Assembly (NCBI GenBank): GCA_025526995.1
Contig: JAHLKG010000003.1
Location: 186,001-250,000 of the forward strand
Reading direction: 5' to 3'
Origin: Powellomyces hirtus
Taxonomy: Eukaryota > Chytridiomycota > Chytridiomycetes > Spizellomycetales > Powellomycetaceae
Length of the DNA stretch: 64,000 nucleotides
Positions within the stretch are counted from its first letter, which is position 1. The number at the start of each line of letters is the position of its first letter. Below the pieces are notes generated by a model. That model was not told where the DNA came from. It saw nothing but the letters and a program-made list of their open reading frames with translations, and ran no database searches. Shown one piece after another: positions 32,612-46,471 of the stretch. Made by a program: the position numbers and the translations under genes.

Positions 32612-34642
32612 ATGGCCACGTTCAACACCGACCCGGAGGAGCTCTACACAAAACAGGGTATGGCAGGAGCTTCTTTGATACTATTCTGCGATTTCTGTTG
32701 CTCAAGCGCGTCAATAGATCGAATCGGGAAAGGATCCTTTGGCGAGGTATCTTGCCCTGAAAGTTTCTAACAGAGCTGGGAATTCATCTAACAGAAAGCT
32801 CACCAAATCTGCCCACTGGATACTTAGGTCTACAAGGGAATAGACAAGAGAACGGGAGAGCCGGTCGCAATAAAGATAATAGATCTTGAGGGTGAGTCAG
32901 TCAAGCTCCAGAGCTGTCGAACTATGTTCGGAAAAGCCGCCCTGTCATGCGATACGTGTGATTTCTGATGCAACACCCCAATCCACTCGCCAAATATGCA
33001 GATGCCGAAGATGAGATTGAGGACATCCAGCAGGAGATTAGCATTTTGTCACAGCTGGACTCGCCTCACATCACAAAGTATCACGGATCGTTCATAAAGG
33101 GGTCCAGCTTATGGATCGTGATGGAGTACTGTCAAGGTGGTTCCTGCTTGGATCTGGTACGCTTGCACTACTGATATACAGAATACATCAAGTCTACTAA
33201 CCCTGCTCCCGCCATTCGCAGATGCGGGCAGGCATATTCGAAGAAGTATTCATCGCCATCATCCTCCGCGAACTCTTGAAAGGATTGGAGTACCTGCATG
33301 GAGAGGGAAAGCTGCACCGGGATATCAAAGCAGCCAACATATTGCTCGCAGCCGATGGCAACGTTAAGCTGGCCGATTTTGGAGTTTCAGGGCAGTTGAC
33401 TGCGACTATGACGAAAAAAAACACATTCGTTGGCACTCCGTTCTGGATGGCACCTGGTGCGTGAACTGGTCGAGCACGTCGCGGAACCCACACACGTTAA
33501 AGACTGACGCGAGATGTTGCTATGCAGAGGTGATCAAGCAGTCGGGTTACAACGATAAAGCGGACATTTGGAGTTTGGGAATTACCGCCATCGAACTAGC
33601 CAAAGGCGAACCACCATACGCGGATTTGCATCCCATGCGAGTGCTGTTTCTGATACCAAAAAATGACCCACCGCCGTTGGAAGGAAATTACTCCAAAGCG
33701 TTCAAGGAGTTTGTTACTCTGTGCTTGCACAAGGAGATTGACCAGGTAGGACGTGTTTATCTTTAGACTTTTATCTTTAGACTTACTTACCGGCGATGCT
33801 GATGATGGTCGCTTGCATGATTGCGTTCGTAGCGTCCGCCGGCAAAAGAGTTGTTGAAACATCGTTTTATCAAAGCCGCGAAAAAGACATCTTTCCTGAC
33901 CGAAATCATTGAGCGGCATGAGCAATGGCTGGCGGATGGCGGAAGTGAAAAGGAAGGGTCGTCAGATGAAGACGAAGACGATTCGGGCGCCGGCGACGAA
34001 GATTCAGAGGGAGGATGGAATTTCGGAACAGTGAAAGGAGCCGGCAAACTTGCTCCAGCCAACATCCTTCCACCGTTGGCACGCACACAAACAGCGATAC
34101 CTGCCGCTCTAGTTCATGATCCTGTGTCAATTGGGAACAGTAAATCGTCGGTATCTTCTAGCAGCGGCCTGAGCAGTGCGTCAATGGGCGGGACGGTGCG
34201 ATCCAAGGTAACTCCTCAGGTATCAAATACAGGCGCTGCGGTAAGCGACGAAGACTCTTGGTGCCGCTTGTAACTGTAGAACTTTGCGACTGACATAATA
34301 CTCATCGCTCAGGCGGCCCCAGCCGAGGACACGAGCCGAAGAAGCTCGGCCAATGGCACACTACGAGGAACGCCTGCGGAGCACGAAACGATCAAAACGG
34401 TGATCAATCCTGCGTGCGACAAGGTGGAGAAATTAGTGCCAGGGCTCTCGCTTGCTACGCTACGGAAAGCCTTTGCCCAAACAGAGCAGGTATGAAGAGC
34501 CGTTGAGACCCGTCGCAAGGCCGCCTGTGAATTGCTGACGCGGTTCGTACCTTTTGCGCGCGCGCCCTTACAGGAACACCCTGGAGTTGCGTATCAGCTG
34601 CTGATGGAAATGGTTGAACAATTAGACGCCAAGAGCTCATAG
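32612..34642 (+). CDS. GCK-III (MST3/4-type, Ste20 family) protein kinase
   Basis: GCK-III kinases act with MOB and striatin proteins in polarity and septation. Nine exons fit in phase: 32612-32657, 32718-32746, 32828-32891, 33002-33156, 33222-33456, 33528-33745, 33833-34240, 34313-34489, 34574-34642 (466 aa). Kinase marks: glycine loop [19 protein letters not shown] with the catalytic Lys, α[34 protein letters not shown], and an activation loop [20 protein letters not shown] typical of this group. A serine/acidic linker ([20 protein letters not shown]) follows. The C terminus ([31 protein letters not shown]) matches the dimerisation region used by GCK-III kinases. All catalytic residues are present. 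Confidence 0.93.
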
Positions 34643-35202
34643 AACATTTTTGTTTGCTCTCTCACTTTCCCCTTCTCCCCTTCTTCACCCCTTTTCTTCT
34701 ATACCACCTCACCCCCTTATTCTCGCCTGCCGTTTCTCCCCGTCCCTCTCTCTCCTTAGTCCGCTCTCGTCACCCCTCTGCCTTGCCTTTGTGCGTGTGC
34801 GTCTGTGTGTCTTTTGTTTTATACCTTCTTTTCTTTTTTTTACCTTAGACGATTGGAAATGTCACTCTTGTACCTACATACCGCTACCCAGCTAGGAATT
34901 TGCCCTTTCGCAATTGTGCTAAAAGAAAAAAAAAACAACAAAAACAAAAAAAAGAGTCTGGAAATGATTTGTTTGTTGAGTAGGTCTTGAAATGATATGT
35001 TTGTTGGGTAGGTACAGCATATTTTTTTATTTTTTTTGTTTCAAGCTCAAAACCATTCGAAACTACATGGCTGGGTCTCGCCCAATATCCACATCGCTAG
35101 TCTACCGCATAGACGGACAGACCCCATAATAGTTACGTGCACCACAGATGACCTGACTACTGTACGCTACATAAAACAATAGGACTGTTGCTGCCTACGT
35201 CT
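34643..35202. other. 3' intergenic between convergent kinase genes
   Basis: About 560 bp, first C/T-rich, then with A-rich and T-rich runs near 34923-34955 and 35021-35040. It probably contains the polyadenylation regions of both genes. No gene seen. Confidence 0.5.
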
Positions 35203-37675
<2,473 letters not shown>

Positions 37676-37827
37676 GGTTTGCAGCTGGGAATCCTAAGTG
37701 TCTGGGCATCTTTCGCCGTTATTCAAATTGAACGAGTTGTAGCTGCGCCACACATGTCATTGATGCGCGCCGTGACCATCGTAAGCGCCAGGTTTCAATT
37801 TGACAGGCTGTCAAAAAGTAGAGCTCC

Positions 37828-38829
37828 ATGATAACCGCCCAGATTAAACGAAATAGCAGTGCCACAATGGACAGCGATGGCGATACCGAGCATGTATCAG
37901 CTGAAGAGTATGAGATGCTTAGCCGCCTCGTTGAGGAAGCCGAGGCCGAAGCGTCTGGACGACCGTCAGGGCCAGATACCAGCGCCCTTGATGAAGACGG
38001 TCCTGCCCGACGGACGCGGGCAGCAACCAAGCGCCAAAGCAAGACCAGCACCGAGCCAGTGCAGCGCACTTCACCAAAGAAGCGAAGCAGGATGAAGACG
38101 GAGACCCCATCGACTCCAACAAAGCGAGTCAAGAAGGATCTAGCAGCGGAGGACAGTCCGACTCACGAGGAAAAGATCGAGCCGCATGCAACCCCGAAGA
38201 AAGAACGCACTAGCTCGCTAACCCATCTTCCATCCCCGCATCCAACCCCGAAAGCGCCATCCCCATCAAAAACCAATGACCAGCGCCGACTATCCGCGCC
38301 AACCGACACATCTCCGATTGTGATCAACCGCGCACCCGTGCTATGTCTCTGGGCCGCAACGGTCGCTCAGCACGAAGGTTACGACTGGAAAACCGCCCTC
38401 TCAATTGGCAAAACCATCATGGTCAATTTTGCGCAATCCAAAGCCAGATCAATCGGCATCACCGAACACCACGAGGCCAAGTCGACCGCTCGCAAAAGCG
38501 ACACAACCATCAATGCGTTCGGTCTGCACCTCCCTGCCCAGGACACCAAGCAAGGTCTGCGTGCATGCTGCACTGCTAAAAACAGTGTGAAGCAGCAGCC
38601 GGCCGACCCCGTCGACACGGAATGGTACCTCCGCGGCAAGTTTGGCGCGCGGTACGATGATGCCCGTCGCGCCATGGCAGTCTTGGCCAGTAAATATGCA
38701 AAGGAGGAAATTGGGCATGCCGCGTATCGCCTCTACGAGGAATTCAGACCCGACGTGAGCATGGGCCGCGCCGGATGGGGAGGCCAGGCGGAGATGAATT
38801 TGGAGACTATCATGAAATTGGGCCCCTGA
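37828..38829 (+). CDS. Conserved uncharacterised fungal protein (probably nuclear)
   Basis: Intron-less, 333 aa; an in-frame ATG at 37867 (MDSDGDTEHVSAEEYEMLSR) is a good alternative start. The N-terminal half is disordered and basic, with stretches like TKRQSKTSTE, SPKKRSRMKTETPSTPTKRV that look like nuclear localisation signals, and many SP/TP sites. The C-terminal half folds: INRAPVLCLWAATVAQHEGY, DWKTALSIGKTIMVNFAQSK, a middle part with GLHLPAQDTKQGL, EWYLRGKFGARYDDARRAMA, and LYEEFRPDVSMGRAGWGGQA. I recall an unnamed fungal domain that starts NRAPV-x-x-W and ends in a similar Y-x-x-FRP-W-G block. Function unknown. Very short shared promoter with the checkpoint kinase. Confidence 0.75.
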   Translation: MITAQIKRNSSATMDSDGDTEHVSAEEYEMLSRLVEEAEAEASGRPSGPDTSALDEDGPARRTRAATKRQSKTSTEPVQRTSPKKRSRMKTETPSTPTKRVKKDLAAEDSPTHEEKIEPHATPKKERTSSLTHLPSPHPTPKAPSPSKTNDQRRLSAPTDTSPIVINRAPVLCLWAATVAQHEGYDWKTALSIGKTIMVNFAQSKARSIGITEHHEAKSTARKSDTTINAFGLHLPAQDTKQGLRACCTAKNSVKQQPADPVDTEWYLRGKFGARYDDARRAMAVLASKYAKEEIGHAAYRLYEEFRPDVSMGRAGWGGQAEMNLETIMKLGP

Positions 38830-40354
38830 TGTGAGTCTGATGATGTTATGAGAAGAGAAGAAGTGATCTGGGAAACATGTATATCTCCTGTGAATCATGA
38901 ACTTGAATGGCAAACCTGCATGGGAGAGTCGGCACGTGCACTCTTAACGTCCGAATCTTGCATGTGTCTGCCGCCATCATTATTGCGGTCTCGTTTCATG
39001 ACCTGCATGCAGCCCATCCATCCTCCGAACCCGCACCGTGGGTGATCCAACCCCACCGACGGTAAATAGATCTTGCGCTTCAGGTTGCGAGTCTCTCGCG
39101 TGACTTAAATTGAAATGAAAATCTTAATGGGATTTCGTTATTAAGATTGGAAGGGCAACCACTTTGATGAAGGGTCAGGGCTATCAGTCTTCCTCATCAT
39201 TCTCATGCTAGACGCCACGAGGTCAAATCTGATCCTTGAGCGGGCTATGTAAATTAAATTTCTAATCAAATGCTTGCCCCTTCTGGAACAAGCGGAGGCT
39301 TGATACACATTGCGCGTGTTGTATCCATTGGCGGCGTCACGTCCTTCGAATTATCGAATTAACCAACCAACCACCCGCGGGGATCTCTTACGGCCACAAC
39401 TGAGCGCGTGCAAGGGGAACGATCTATACTTGTAGATTCTAGATGGGGCTATTCAACATTAAGCTCACAAGCACAGGCACTAAGCCGATGACTCGCCGAT
39501 GCAGAGATGAAGGGACAGGGACTGGGCTGGGGACTGGGTCTGGTTAATGAATGCACGTAGTCTATTCTAAGAACAGAAGCCTACTAGTTAGTTTATTAAT
39601 AGTATTAGCTGGGACCCAGGCCATCGATGGATGGGGGAATAATATCGAGCTCGTGTGTCTCTAATGATTGTCATTTCAAATGGATGGACCTGAACTGTAC
39701 CCTGGACACGCTCATTCGTTGATTCCGTTGATTCCGTTGAATGAGGGCCCTTTTACCCTTTTCCTTTTCTTTCTTACCCACGGTTCTCAATCGGAGTGAC
39801 GCGCTTTACCAAAAAGACAGGAAGGCTCAGCTACCGTAACTACCAGTAAATCCTAAACTAACGCGCAAAAAAAAAGATTCTCAGTCAATCCGTCAGTAAG
39901 TATCAGACCATCAGGATGAATCGCGCTTTCGCGTCTGGCGCTCACCCACCCACTCACTTACTCACTCAGTCAAACTGATCGCCTATCAATCAGACACACG
40001 CACAGTTGCAAACATGGATAGATACAAGATAGATAGTAGATACACTACCTGCGGAGTCGACAACGCAGCACAACAGACACTTGCATATGCCACTGACACT
40101 TATCCACTCCATCGATATAATCTCTCCCCACTTGCCCACGCTCTTCTGTGCCCACAGAACGTTCGTTATATAGTCGCTGCCCCGTCCTGAACTGGCCCTT
40201 GCCAGATTTTGTTTCTCCCTCTTTGCTTGTCACTTTGTTTTTCTGACGACCGCAGCCCTGCCGTTCAGATCAATCGCTCAACCGCACTTTCATTTGTGGA
40301 GACTGTCACACCGCCGAACCCCGACCAGGCACGCCACTCGCCGGGCAACTCGCA
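38830..40354. other. 1.5 kb intergenic, no gene seen
   Basis: Low in open frames on all six frames. It has small direct repeats (TTGATTCCG near 39719-39741; ACTCACTT-type near 39952-39968). The right end has a CT-rich leader for the next kinase gene. Confidence 0.55.
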
Positions 40355-42181
40355 ATGTCTGTCAGAACCACTACGCTCCATTCTCCCAACCACCCACTGC
40401 AACACTCTGACAACCTTCAGTTCAGTGGAGGCTGTCAATCACACCCTCAGCATCCCCACCACCAAACCGCAGACTCGTCGTCACCGGCAAACCTGCCGCG
40501 CGCCATGGCGTCGCAAGACGTCAAAACTCAGACCACCACCACCACCAGCAACGCGGCTCAATCGGCCGCAAAGAAGAATCTGATACGGCAGTTCTTCAAC
40601 TCGAGAGCCTCTCGGCCTGCCGTTCCCTCTTCCTTATCAAATAGTATGCTCGCCGAGCACGAAAGCAAAACCTCGCCTCCCACCCCGCTCCCCTCCACTA
40701 CGCCCTCCACCGTTACTTCTCCCGTCACTTCTCCCGCCACCTCCACAAACGCATCCGCTCCGGCCAAAGTTGTCCATCGGTCTGTAACTCCACCTCCGCC
40801 AGCTACCATACCCCCACAACCCATTGTGTCAGTCACGGAAGCCACGCCAACCTCCCAACCAGTGCTGTCTCCGATAGATCCAGCCGGGGACGCGCTCAAG
40901 CCCGTCAATCAGTCCACCATCCCGCTTCCCGCCCCCGCCTCAAAGTACTTGTCTCCAACCCGTGCACATGTCGTTCAAAAGCCGCCATCTTCGCCAGTTC
41001 AGCGGATCCTGAACAGATACCCGTTGAACCAGGCATTCCTCGAGAAATACTACATCACAGCCGAACTCGGATCCGGCGGTTTCGGTCATGTGCTGGCTGC
41101 AACCCGCAGGTCGGATGGGAAAGAGGTCGCCGTGAAACTGATCCTGAAGAAGCGCATTCCTGTACATGCATGGGCTCGCGATCCCGAGATGGGCGTCATG
41201 CCCATGGAAGTGTACCTCATCAAGCGCTGCGAGCATCCTAACGTTGTCGGTTTCGAAGATTTCTTTGAATGCGAGAGGTTTGCGTATCTGATAATGGAGA
41301 TGCATGGTACGCAGTGGTCGGTTAATGCACACCCTCATACGGAAAACCATTCCGGCAACGTTAGCGGTTTGCCCATTAGCGCATCTCCGGAGCCGTCTTC
41401 AGGATCATCACCACCGAACCCGCAAAACAGAGTCTTGAGCCGCGTGATGGAAGGGGAGCCATTGGTGGTCACCAACGGCGCCTCTTCTGTCGACAAATTC
41501 GCGCCTTCGCCCGCCCCGAGGACCCGACAAATCTCGCATCCTAGTGGATCCCCACCCACCGCTGTCGCTCTCTCTATGCCTCCACTCATCCGCACACAGT
41601 CGTTCCCGACCATCATCGCACGCAAACCTTCCATGGACCTCTTTGAACATATCGAAGCCCACTCGCACCTTCCGGAGGAGCATGCTCGCCGCATCTTCAC
41701 CCAGATTGCGTCCGCCGTCTCCTACCTGCACTCTCACGGTATCGTTCACCGGGACCTCAAGGACGAAAACATTGTCATCGATGCGGGCCTGACCGTCAAG
41801 CTCATCGATTTCGGATCTGCGGCTTTCGAAGCTGCTCACAACAAAAAGGCGTCTTTCGACAGATTCCAGGGTACCCTCCACTACGCGTCACCCGAAATTC
41901 TGGAAGGAAAACGCTACCGCGGCAAACCTTCCGACATCTGGGCCCTTGGCGTCCTCCTCTACACGATGCTCTTTGGCGAATGTCCGTTTCGAAACAGCGA
42001 CGAGGCTTGCTCTGGCCCATACAAACGCCCACGCGTGCGTGTCTCGAAGGACTGTCTCGACCTCGTTCAGCAGATGCTGCAGAAACACCCCGAGGACCGA
42101 CCTAGCGCGGCTGAAGTCTTGAGTCATCCGTGGGTCACTGCATGGACCGCAGATTGTGGGGAGGACGTTTGTTCTGATTAG
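40355..42181 (+). CDS. PASK-type protein kinase without PAS domain
   Basis: Intron-less, 608 aa; an in-frame ATG at 40505 (MASQDVKTQTTTTT) would shorten it by 50. PAS kinases control sugar and glycogen metabolism and translation. The first 220 residues are disordered, S/T/P-rich, with no PAS fold. The kinase domain begins at about residue 232: ITAELGSGGFGHVLAATRRS, VAVKLILKKRIPVHAWARD, MPMEVYLIKRCEHPNVVGFE, ERFAYLIMEMHG. After the hinge tryptophan (HGTQW) comes an insert of about 105 residues, then SMDLFEHIEAH, YLHSHGIVHRDLKDENIVID, KLIDFGSAAFE, GTLHYASPEIL, and DIWALGVLLYTMLFGECPF. The R-I-P-x-x-x-W and MPMEVYLI parts and the hinge fit the PASK/Psk1 group. All catalytic residues are present. 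Confidence 0.85.
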   Translation: MSVRTTTLHSPNHPLQHSDNLQFSGGCQSHPQHPHHQTADSSSPANLPRAMASQDVKTQTTTTTSNAAQSAAKKNLIRQFFNSRASRPAVPSSLSNSMLAEHESKTSPPTPLPSTTPSTVTSPVTSPATSTNASAPAKVVHRSVTPPPPATIPPQPIVSVTEATPTSQPVLSPIDPAGDALKPVNQSTIPLPAPASKYLSPTRAHVVQKPPSSPVQRILNRYPLNQAFLEKYYITAELGSGGFGHVLAATRRSDGKEVAVKLILKKRIPVHAWARDPEMGVMPMEVYLIKRCEHPNVVGFEDFFECERFAYLIMEMHGTQWSVNAHPHTENHSGNVSGLPISASPEPSSGSSPPNPQNRVLSRVMEGEPLVVTNGASSVDKFAPSPAPRTRQISHPSGSPPTAVALSMPPLIRTQSFPTIIARKPSMDLFEHIEAHSHLPEEHARRIFTQIASAVSYLHSHGIVHRDLKDENIVIDAGLTVKLIDFGSAAFEAAHNKKASFDRFQGTLHYASPEILEGKRYRGKPSDIWALGVLLYTMLFGECPFRNSDEACSGPYKRPRVRVSKDCLDLVQQMLQKHPEDRPSAAEVLSHPWVTAWTADCGEDVCSD

Positions 42182-43391
42182 ATTCTCAATGATATCATGA
42201 CTGTTGGTGTTTGTGATCTATAGTCCGAGAGGGGACATCATTTTTATTTGTGATTTTTCTTGTACATTCAATCTCCATTCCTTAGAACATTTCATCTCAT
42301 TCTTCTGCGTATTTGCTGTCGTTCCGCATTGAGAAGTCATTGAGAACGCCAACGGTGCACAGCTTAACATTTGCCAGTTTGCGCCACGTACGCAGTACAT
42401 TCTTGCCAGCGCCGATAGACCGATTCGATGCTGTTGACAACATGCTCGTTGCGAATTCCGCTAGTCATTCATTCCGGGGCCGGCGGAACTGCCAAATTGA
42501 AGACTTCTCGGATTTTGGTCTTTGATATGAAACGACCTTGGCGTCACTATCTCTTTTCATTTGACAATAGATGAGATGAACCTAGTCGGATTATCCCGTA
42601 CATCATTCGCATTGGGTGGAGTCACAACCCCTATCCTGGGATTAGGAATCGGATTGCGGGGCATTCGCCGTCGGATTGCATTCCCAACAATTTTGTCAGA
42701 AACTAATTGGCGTCTATCCCTGAAGGGTTGAACCCGTTGACCGCATTCCAAATTTGGAGCATGTATTCTGGCAGAGACGCGCGTTGGGCCAAGCCCACGT
42801 GGCGCAGCTCGCGGGGTTCAGCTCTTCCATTGCCAGCGGGTGGGTTATCCGAGGTATCCGTGGTGGCAATAAATCCATTCCTGTGCAAATGAGATGTGAG
42901 GCATTGAAAGTTCAGGGCACTTGAAATCTTGCATTGCAGGTAGGATCCAGTGATCATTGGGGTCCTATGCGGACATCATGACGTTTTATTCAAATCCAAA
43001 TTCCCAAAAAAAAGTAACCCCTGAACGTGGCTTCAGGACCAAGTTTTACTCCTGGGAATTGAGGGAATTGAGGGAATTGAGGGAATTGAGGGAAATAAGC
43101 AGCTATCTTTCCAAGTTTCATCTGCTGATTACATGCATTTGTCGGCATTGGATGGGCGGGGCATGGGCATCCTGTTCAGGTACACAGCTGATTCTGGAAG
43201 AAACAGTCAAAAATGCAAAGGGAGGATTCCGTGGAAAAAGAGGTTGTTGGCGGATTGATGACTGTGAAAGTTAGTTTTGAACTGCTTTTTTCTCTGCTGG
43301 GCAGACAGCATAAAGTGGAAAGTTTCTTCGTCTCGGCCCGGCTCGCTCGCTACCTATATCACTTGGTTGTTTTGTGCGTTGAAGACGCTAA
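42182..43391. other. Intergenic, no gene seen
   Basis: About 1.2 kb with short frames only. The 9-bp GGGAATTGA tandem repeat at 43054-43094 lies in it. Confidence 0.5.
43054..43094 (+). repeat. 9-bp minisatellite, 4.5 copies
   Basis: GGGAATTGA is repeated perfectly four and a half times, about 300 bp upstream of the zinc-finger gene. On the minus strand it reads TCAATTCCC. Confidence 0.9.
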
Positions 43392-44408
43392 TTGGAGAGT
43401 AAGATATCCATCGTCCCTTTCCTACTTCAAGAAGCCCATTATCCCAGTCCCCACATCCCACAACAACGAGCGGGAATGCAAACACTGGTCACCGCCCACC
43501 CATTTTTCTCCAGCTCCTCTTCGCAGCCATGGCGGGGCCAGTATGTCGCACCTCTCCCATCGCACACACCGCCGCAATTCACCAACGAGCAGTTCATTCA
43601 TGAGCAGTTGGCCGACGACCAGCTCTTCAATTCCAGTTACGATTACAGTTCCACCTCGGACTACAACTACAACGACATCTACACCGAGTTCGACCCCCTC
43701 TTCTCGGCGCCCTATCATCATCACCATCATCATCACCAGTCGTACAATCACGAGGACCTGCCCTGTGTCCGTTGGTGGGAGTGCCCGTGCCCCGCCGCGC
43801 AAACGCAGCGGCAGCAGCAGCAGCAGAGATTGCAGGTTGCGGGTGCGTGGATGTGGGGTGGGAAACCGGAATATGAGATGGAGTTGCCTGTGAAGCAGGA
43901 ACCGGTGTTTGAGGAGGAAGAGGTGGCGGGGATTAATATTAATGCGGGCATGCAGCTTCGGATGCCGTTTACACCGCCAGACCATATCCGCCCCCTACCC
44001 CCCCACGTTCCGCTCTCCGCGATCCAGTCCCCAATTCGGTCGGTGAAGAGATCGCCATCACCGTCACCATTGCCGGCACCCAGTCCCATCACACCCTCAC
44101 CTCCCCCAACCCCCAGAGTTGACCTCAAACCCATACCCAAGAAACGAACTCTCGCCACGTCCGCATCACACCGCGACTCCAAAAAATCACGACCACATAT
44201 CTGTCCGACCTGTTTTCGCGCCTTCCACCGCCGGTTCAATATGACAATCCATCAGGCGACGCATAACCCGCGCCGTGAGAAACAATACACGTGTACGATA
44301 CCGGGCTGCAAGTCCCGCTTCTGGAGAATGCCGGACTTGAGAAGACATCTGAGGACGGTGGAGCATCCGAGGGTGGATGAGAATTGTGACCAGGTGGAAA
44401 GCGACTAG
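43392..44408 (+). CDS. Two-finger C2H2 zinc-finger protein, putative transcription factor
   Basis: Intron-less, 338 aa. The likelier start is the in-frame ATG at 43476 (MQTLVTAHPFFSSSSSQPWR), because codons before it look like leader. The body is disordered, with a seven-histidine run and a Q run, and an acidic patch (VKQEPVFEEEEV) that could activate transcription. A basic P/S-rich segment leads to two C-terminal fingers: HICPTCFRAFHRRFNMTIHQ..H and YTCTIPGCKSRFWRMPDLRR..H. In the second finger the spacing is C-x4-C (TIPG), as in fungal factors of this kind, and ends H-x4-H. The linker between fingers is NPRREKQ. The target genes are unknown. Confidence 0.85.
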   Translation: MESKISIVPFLLQEAHYPSPHIPQQRAGMQTLVTAHPFFSSSSSQPWRGQYVAPLPSHTPPQFTNEQFIHEQLADDQLFNSSYDYSSTSDYNYNDIYTEFDPLFSAPYHHHHHHHQSYNHEDLPCVRWWECPCPAAQTQRQQQQQRLQVAGAWMWGGKPEYEMELPVKQEPVFEEEEVAGININAGMQLRMPFTPPDHIRPLPPHVPLSAIQSPIRSVKRSPSPSPLPAPSPITPSPPPTPRVDLKPIPKKRTLATSASHRDSKKSRPHICPTCFRAFHRRFNMTIHQATHNPRREKQYTCTIPGCKSRFWRMPDLRRHLRTVEHPRVDENCDQVESD

Positions 44409-44747
44409 AGTTTTGCTTTGGAGGCGGGAGTGCGCGGTGCAGTTTTCGCACGTAGTTTTTGTTTCTACCATATGGTTTTTGTTCTCCAATGCATTTTCGA
44501 AATACTTCTCTTATTCGTATATTCACCTTCGCAACTGCGTTCTGTGACCCAACATATTGTTGTCTTCACGAATGAAGGTTGGGCCAAAAAGTGACAGTAT
44601 TTTGACAGTATACCAAGTATAGCATAACTCCCACTCGATCCAGTGGCTTGCTTCTTTTTGGTTTGATTTGCGTTTTTCGCGCATGCATTTCACTTTCTGT
44701 TTTCCAGGCGTGAACAATTTGACATTCTGTCACAACTATTCGCAAAC

Positions 44748-46471
44748 ATGATTTCATCACTCGTTTGGGTACGACAGGGAGCAGCTCAGGAGACACCAGA
44801 TCGGTACCGGCTGACCGACGAAGAGTTCTCACGGGTATCCGAGAAGATTGGCGCCAAGTTGACCGACGCCCAGGACGAGCTGGAGGACGCACAGAATGGG
44901 GTCGAAGGCATGTCGGTCGACGAGCGAGCGTCGCCAGAGCCAGCAGCTGCGCCAGCGGCCGCTGACGACGAGTTGGCGGAATACAACCTGGACAACTATG
45001 ATGACGACTCGGATGCCGAGCAGGAGTTGGGTGGGGAGGGTCCAACCGCTATCCCGTTGTTCAGCAAAGTGCAGGGATTGACCTATCATGGTTCAAACGA
45101 AGAGGACCCGTACGTGTCGACACGGGACGAGGAGGATGAGGATGAGGAGTTGCGGGAGATGCAGGTGATGCCGGGCGATAACTTGTTACTCGCCGCCAAG
45201 ACGGAGGACGAGGTGTCCCACCTCGAGGTGTACTTGTACGAAGGCGAGGAGGACAATCTGTACGTGCATCACGATATCATGTTGCCGAGTTACCCGCTCT
45301 GCCTGGAATGGTTGGATTTCCGTGTGGGGGCCAAGAAGGATTTGGCCACACCTGGAAACTATGTGGCGATTGGCACGTTTGACCCCGAGGTTGAGATTTG
45401 GGATCTGGATACGGTTGACGCCGTGTACCCCGAGTGCATCCTCGGCAGTACGTCGCAGTCGCACGGGCCCGTGATGGAAGATGGAGAAGGTGGGAAGAAG
45501 AAGAAGAAGAAGTTTGGACCGGGCCGAACTGCTAAGCGTGTGAACCCGGAGCGCCACGTCGACGCTGTCATGGCCATTTCGTGGAACAAATCTGCGCGCA
45601 ACCTCATCGCCACGGGATCCGCCGACACAACCGTCAAGTTGTGGGATCTCAACTCCCCCGAAAAGGCGATCCGCAGCTTTGCCCACCACAAGGACAAGGT
45701 GCAGGCTGTGGCATGGAACCCCGCCGAACCCACCGTCCTCCTCACCGGTGGCTACGACCAGCGATGCTTTGCGTACGACACCCGTGCCCCGACTGCTACC
45801 ACCGAGTGGAAACTGACTGCGGACGTCGAGTGCATAAAGTGGGATCCCTTTCACCCGGAACGGTTTTTTGTTAGTACCGAAGATGGCCTTGTCAAGACGT
45901 TCGATGCTCGACAGTCGGGCTCGGACCCCATTTTCACCCTCCATGCCCATGATGGCCCTGTTTCGTCGATGGACGTTAGCTCGGTCGTTGAGGGTCTTAT
46001 GGTCACGGGGTCTCCTGACAAGCTCGTCAAAGTGTGGAATATCAAAGACGAGAAGCCAAGTTGCTTGGTATCCCGAGATCTTGACTTGGTAAGCAGCACC
46101 GCGATTCAACTCTCCTTTTGTGTACCATTCTTGAAACTCATCCTTTCTCCTCTTCTTCCGTCCCTCAGGGCAAAATCTTTGCCACCTCCTTCTCCCCCAA
46201 CGCACCCTTTACTATCGCCGCCGCCGGCAACAAGGGCAAAGTCCTCGTCTGGAACCTGGAAGACAATGCCGGTATTCGTCGAGCCTTCAGCGGCCCACAA
46301 CACAACAATTCGACCACTACGTCATCCTCCACACCGAAACCGCCACGGAAAGAACTCACGGCTGTGGAGTCGGATGATGAACAGGATGAGGAGGATGAGA
46401 TGGAGGGTGGCGCTGATGCGGAGGGCATGGAGGTGGATGAGGATGAGGATGAAGATGAGGATCATGTGTAG
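44748..46471 (+). CDS. PWP1: PWP1, WD40 ribosome-biogenesis protein
   Basis: Pwp1 is a nucleolar WD40 protein needed for 60S subunit (25S/5.8S rRNA) assembly. Exons 44748-46088 and 46169-46471 join in phase (547 aa). The N terminus MISSLVWVRQGAAQETPDRY and the following acidic region (LDNYDDDSDAEQELGGEG) are typical, as is YVSTRDEEDEDEELREMQVM with DNLLLAAKTEDEVSHLEVYL. WD repeats: HDIMLPSYPLCLEWLDFRVG, NYVAIGTFDPEVEIWDLDTV, NLIATGSADTTVKLWDLNSP, VLLTGGYDQRCFAYDTRAPT, GLMVTGSPDKLVKVWNIKDE, and in exon 2 FSPNAPFTIAAAGNKGKVLV. The C terminus is a long acidic tail ending in alternating D/E. Downstream of the zinc-finger gene on the same strand. Confidence 0.96.
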
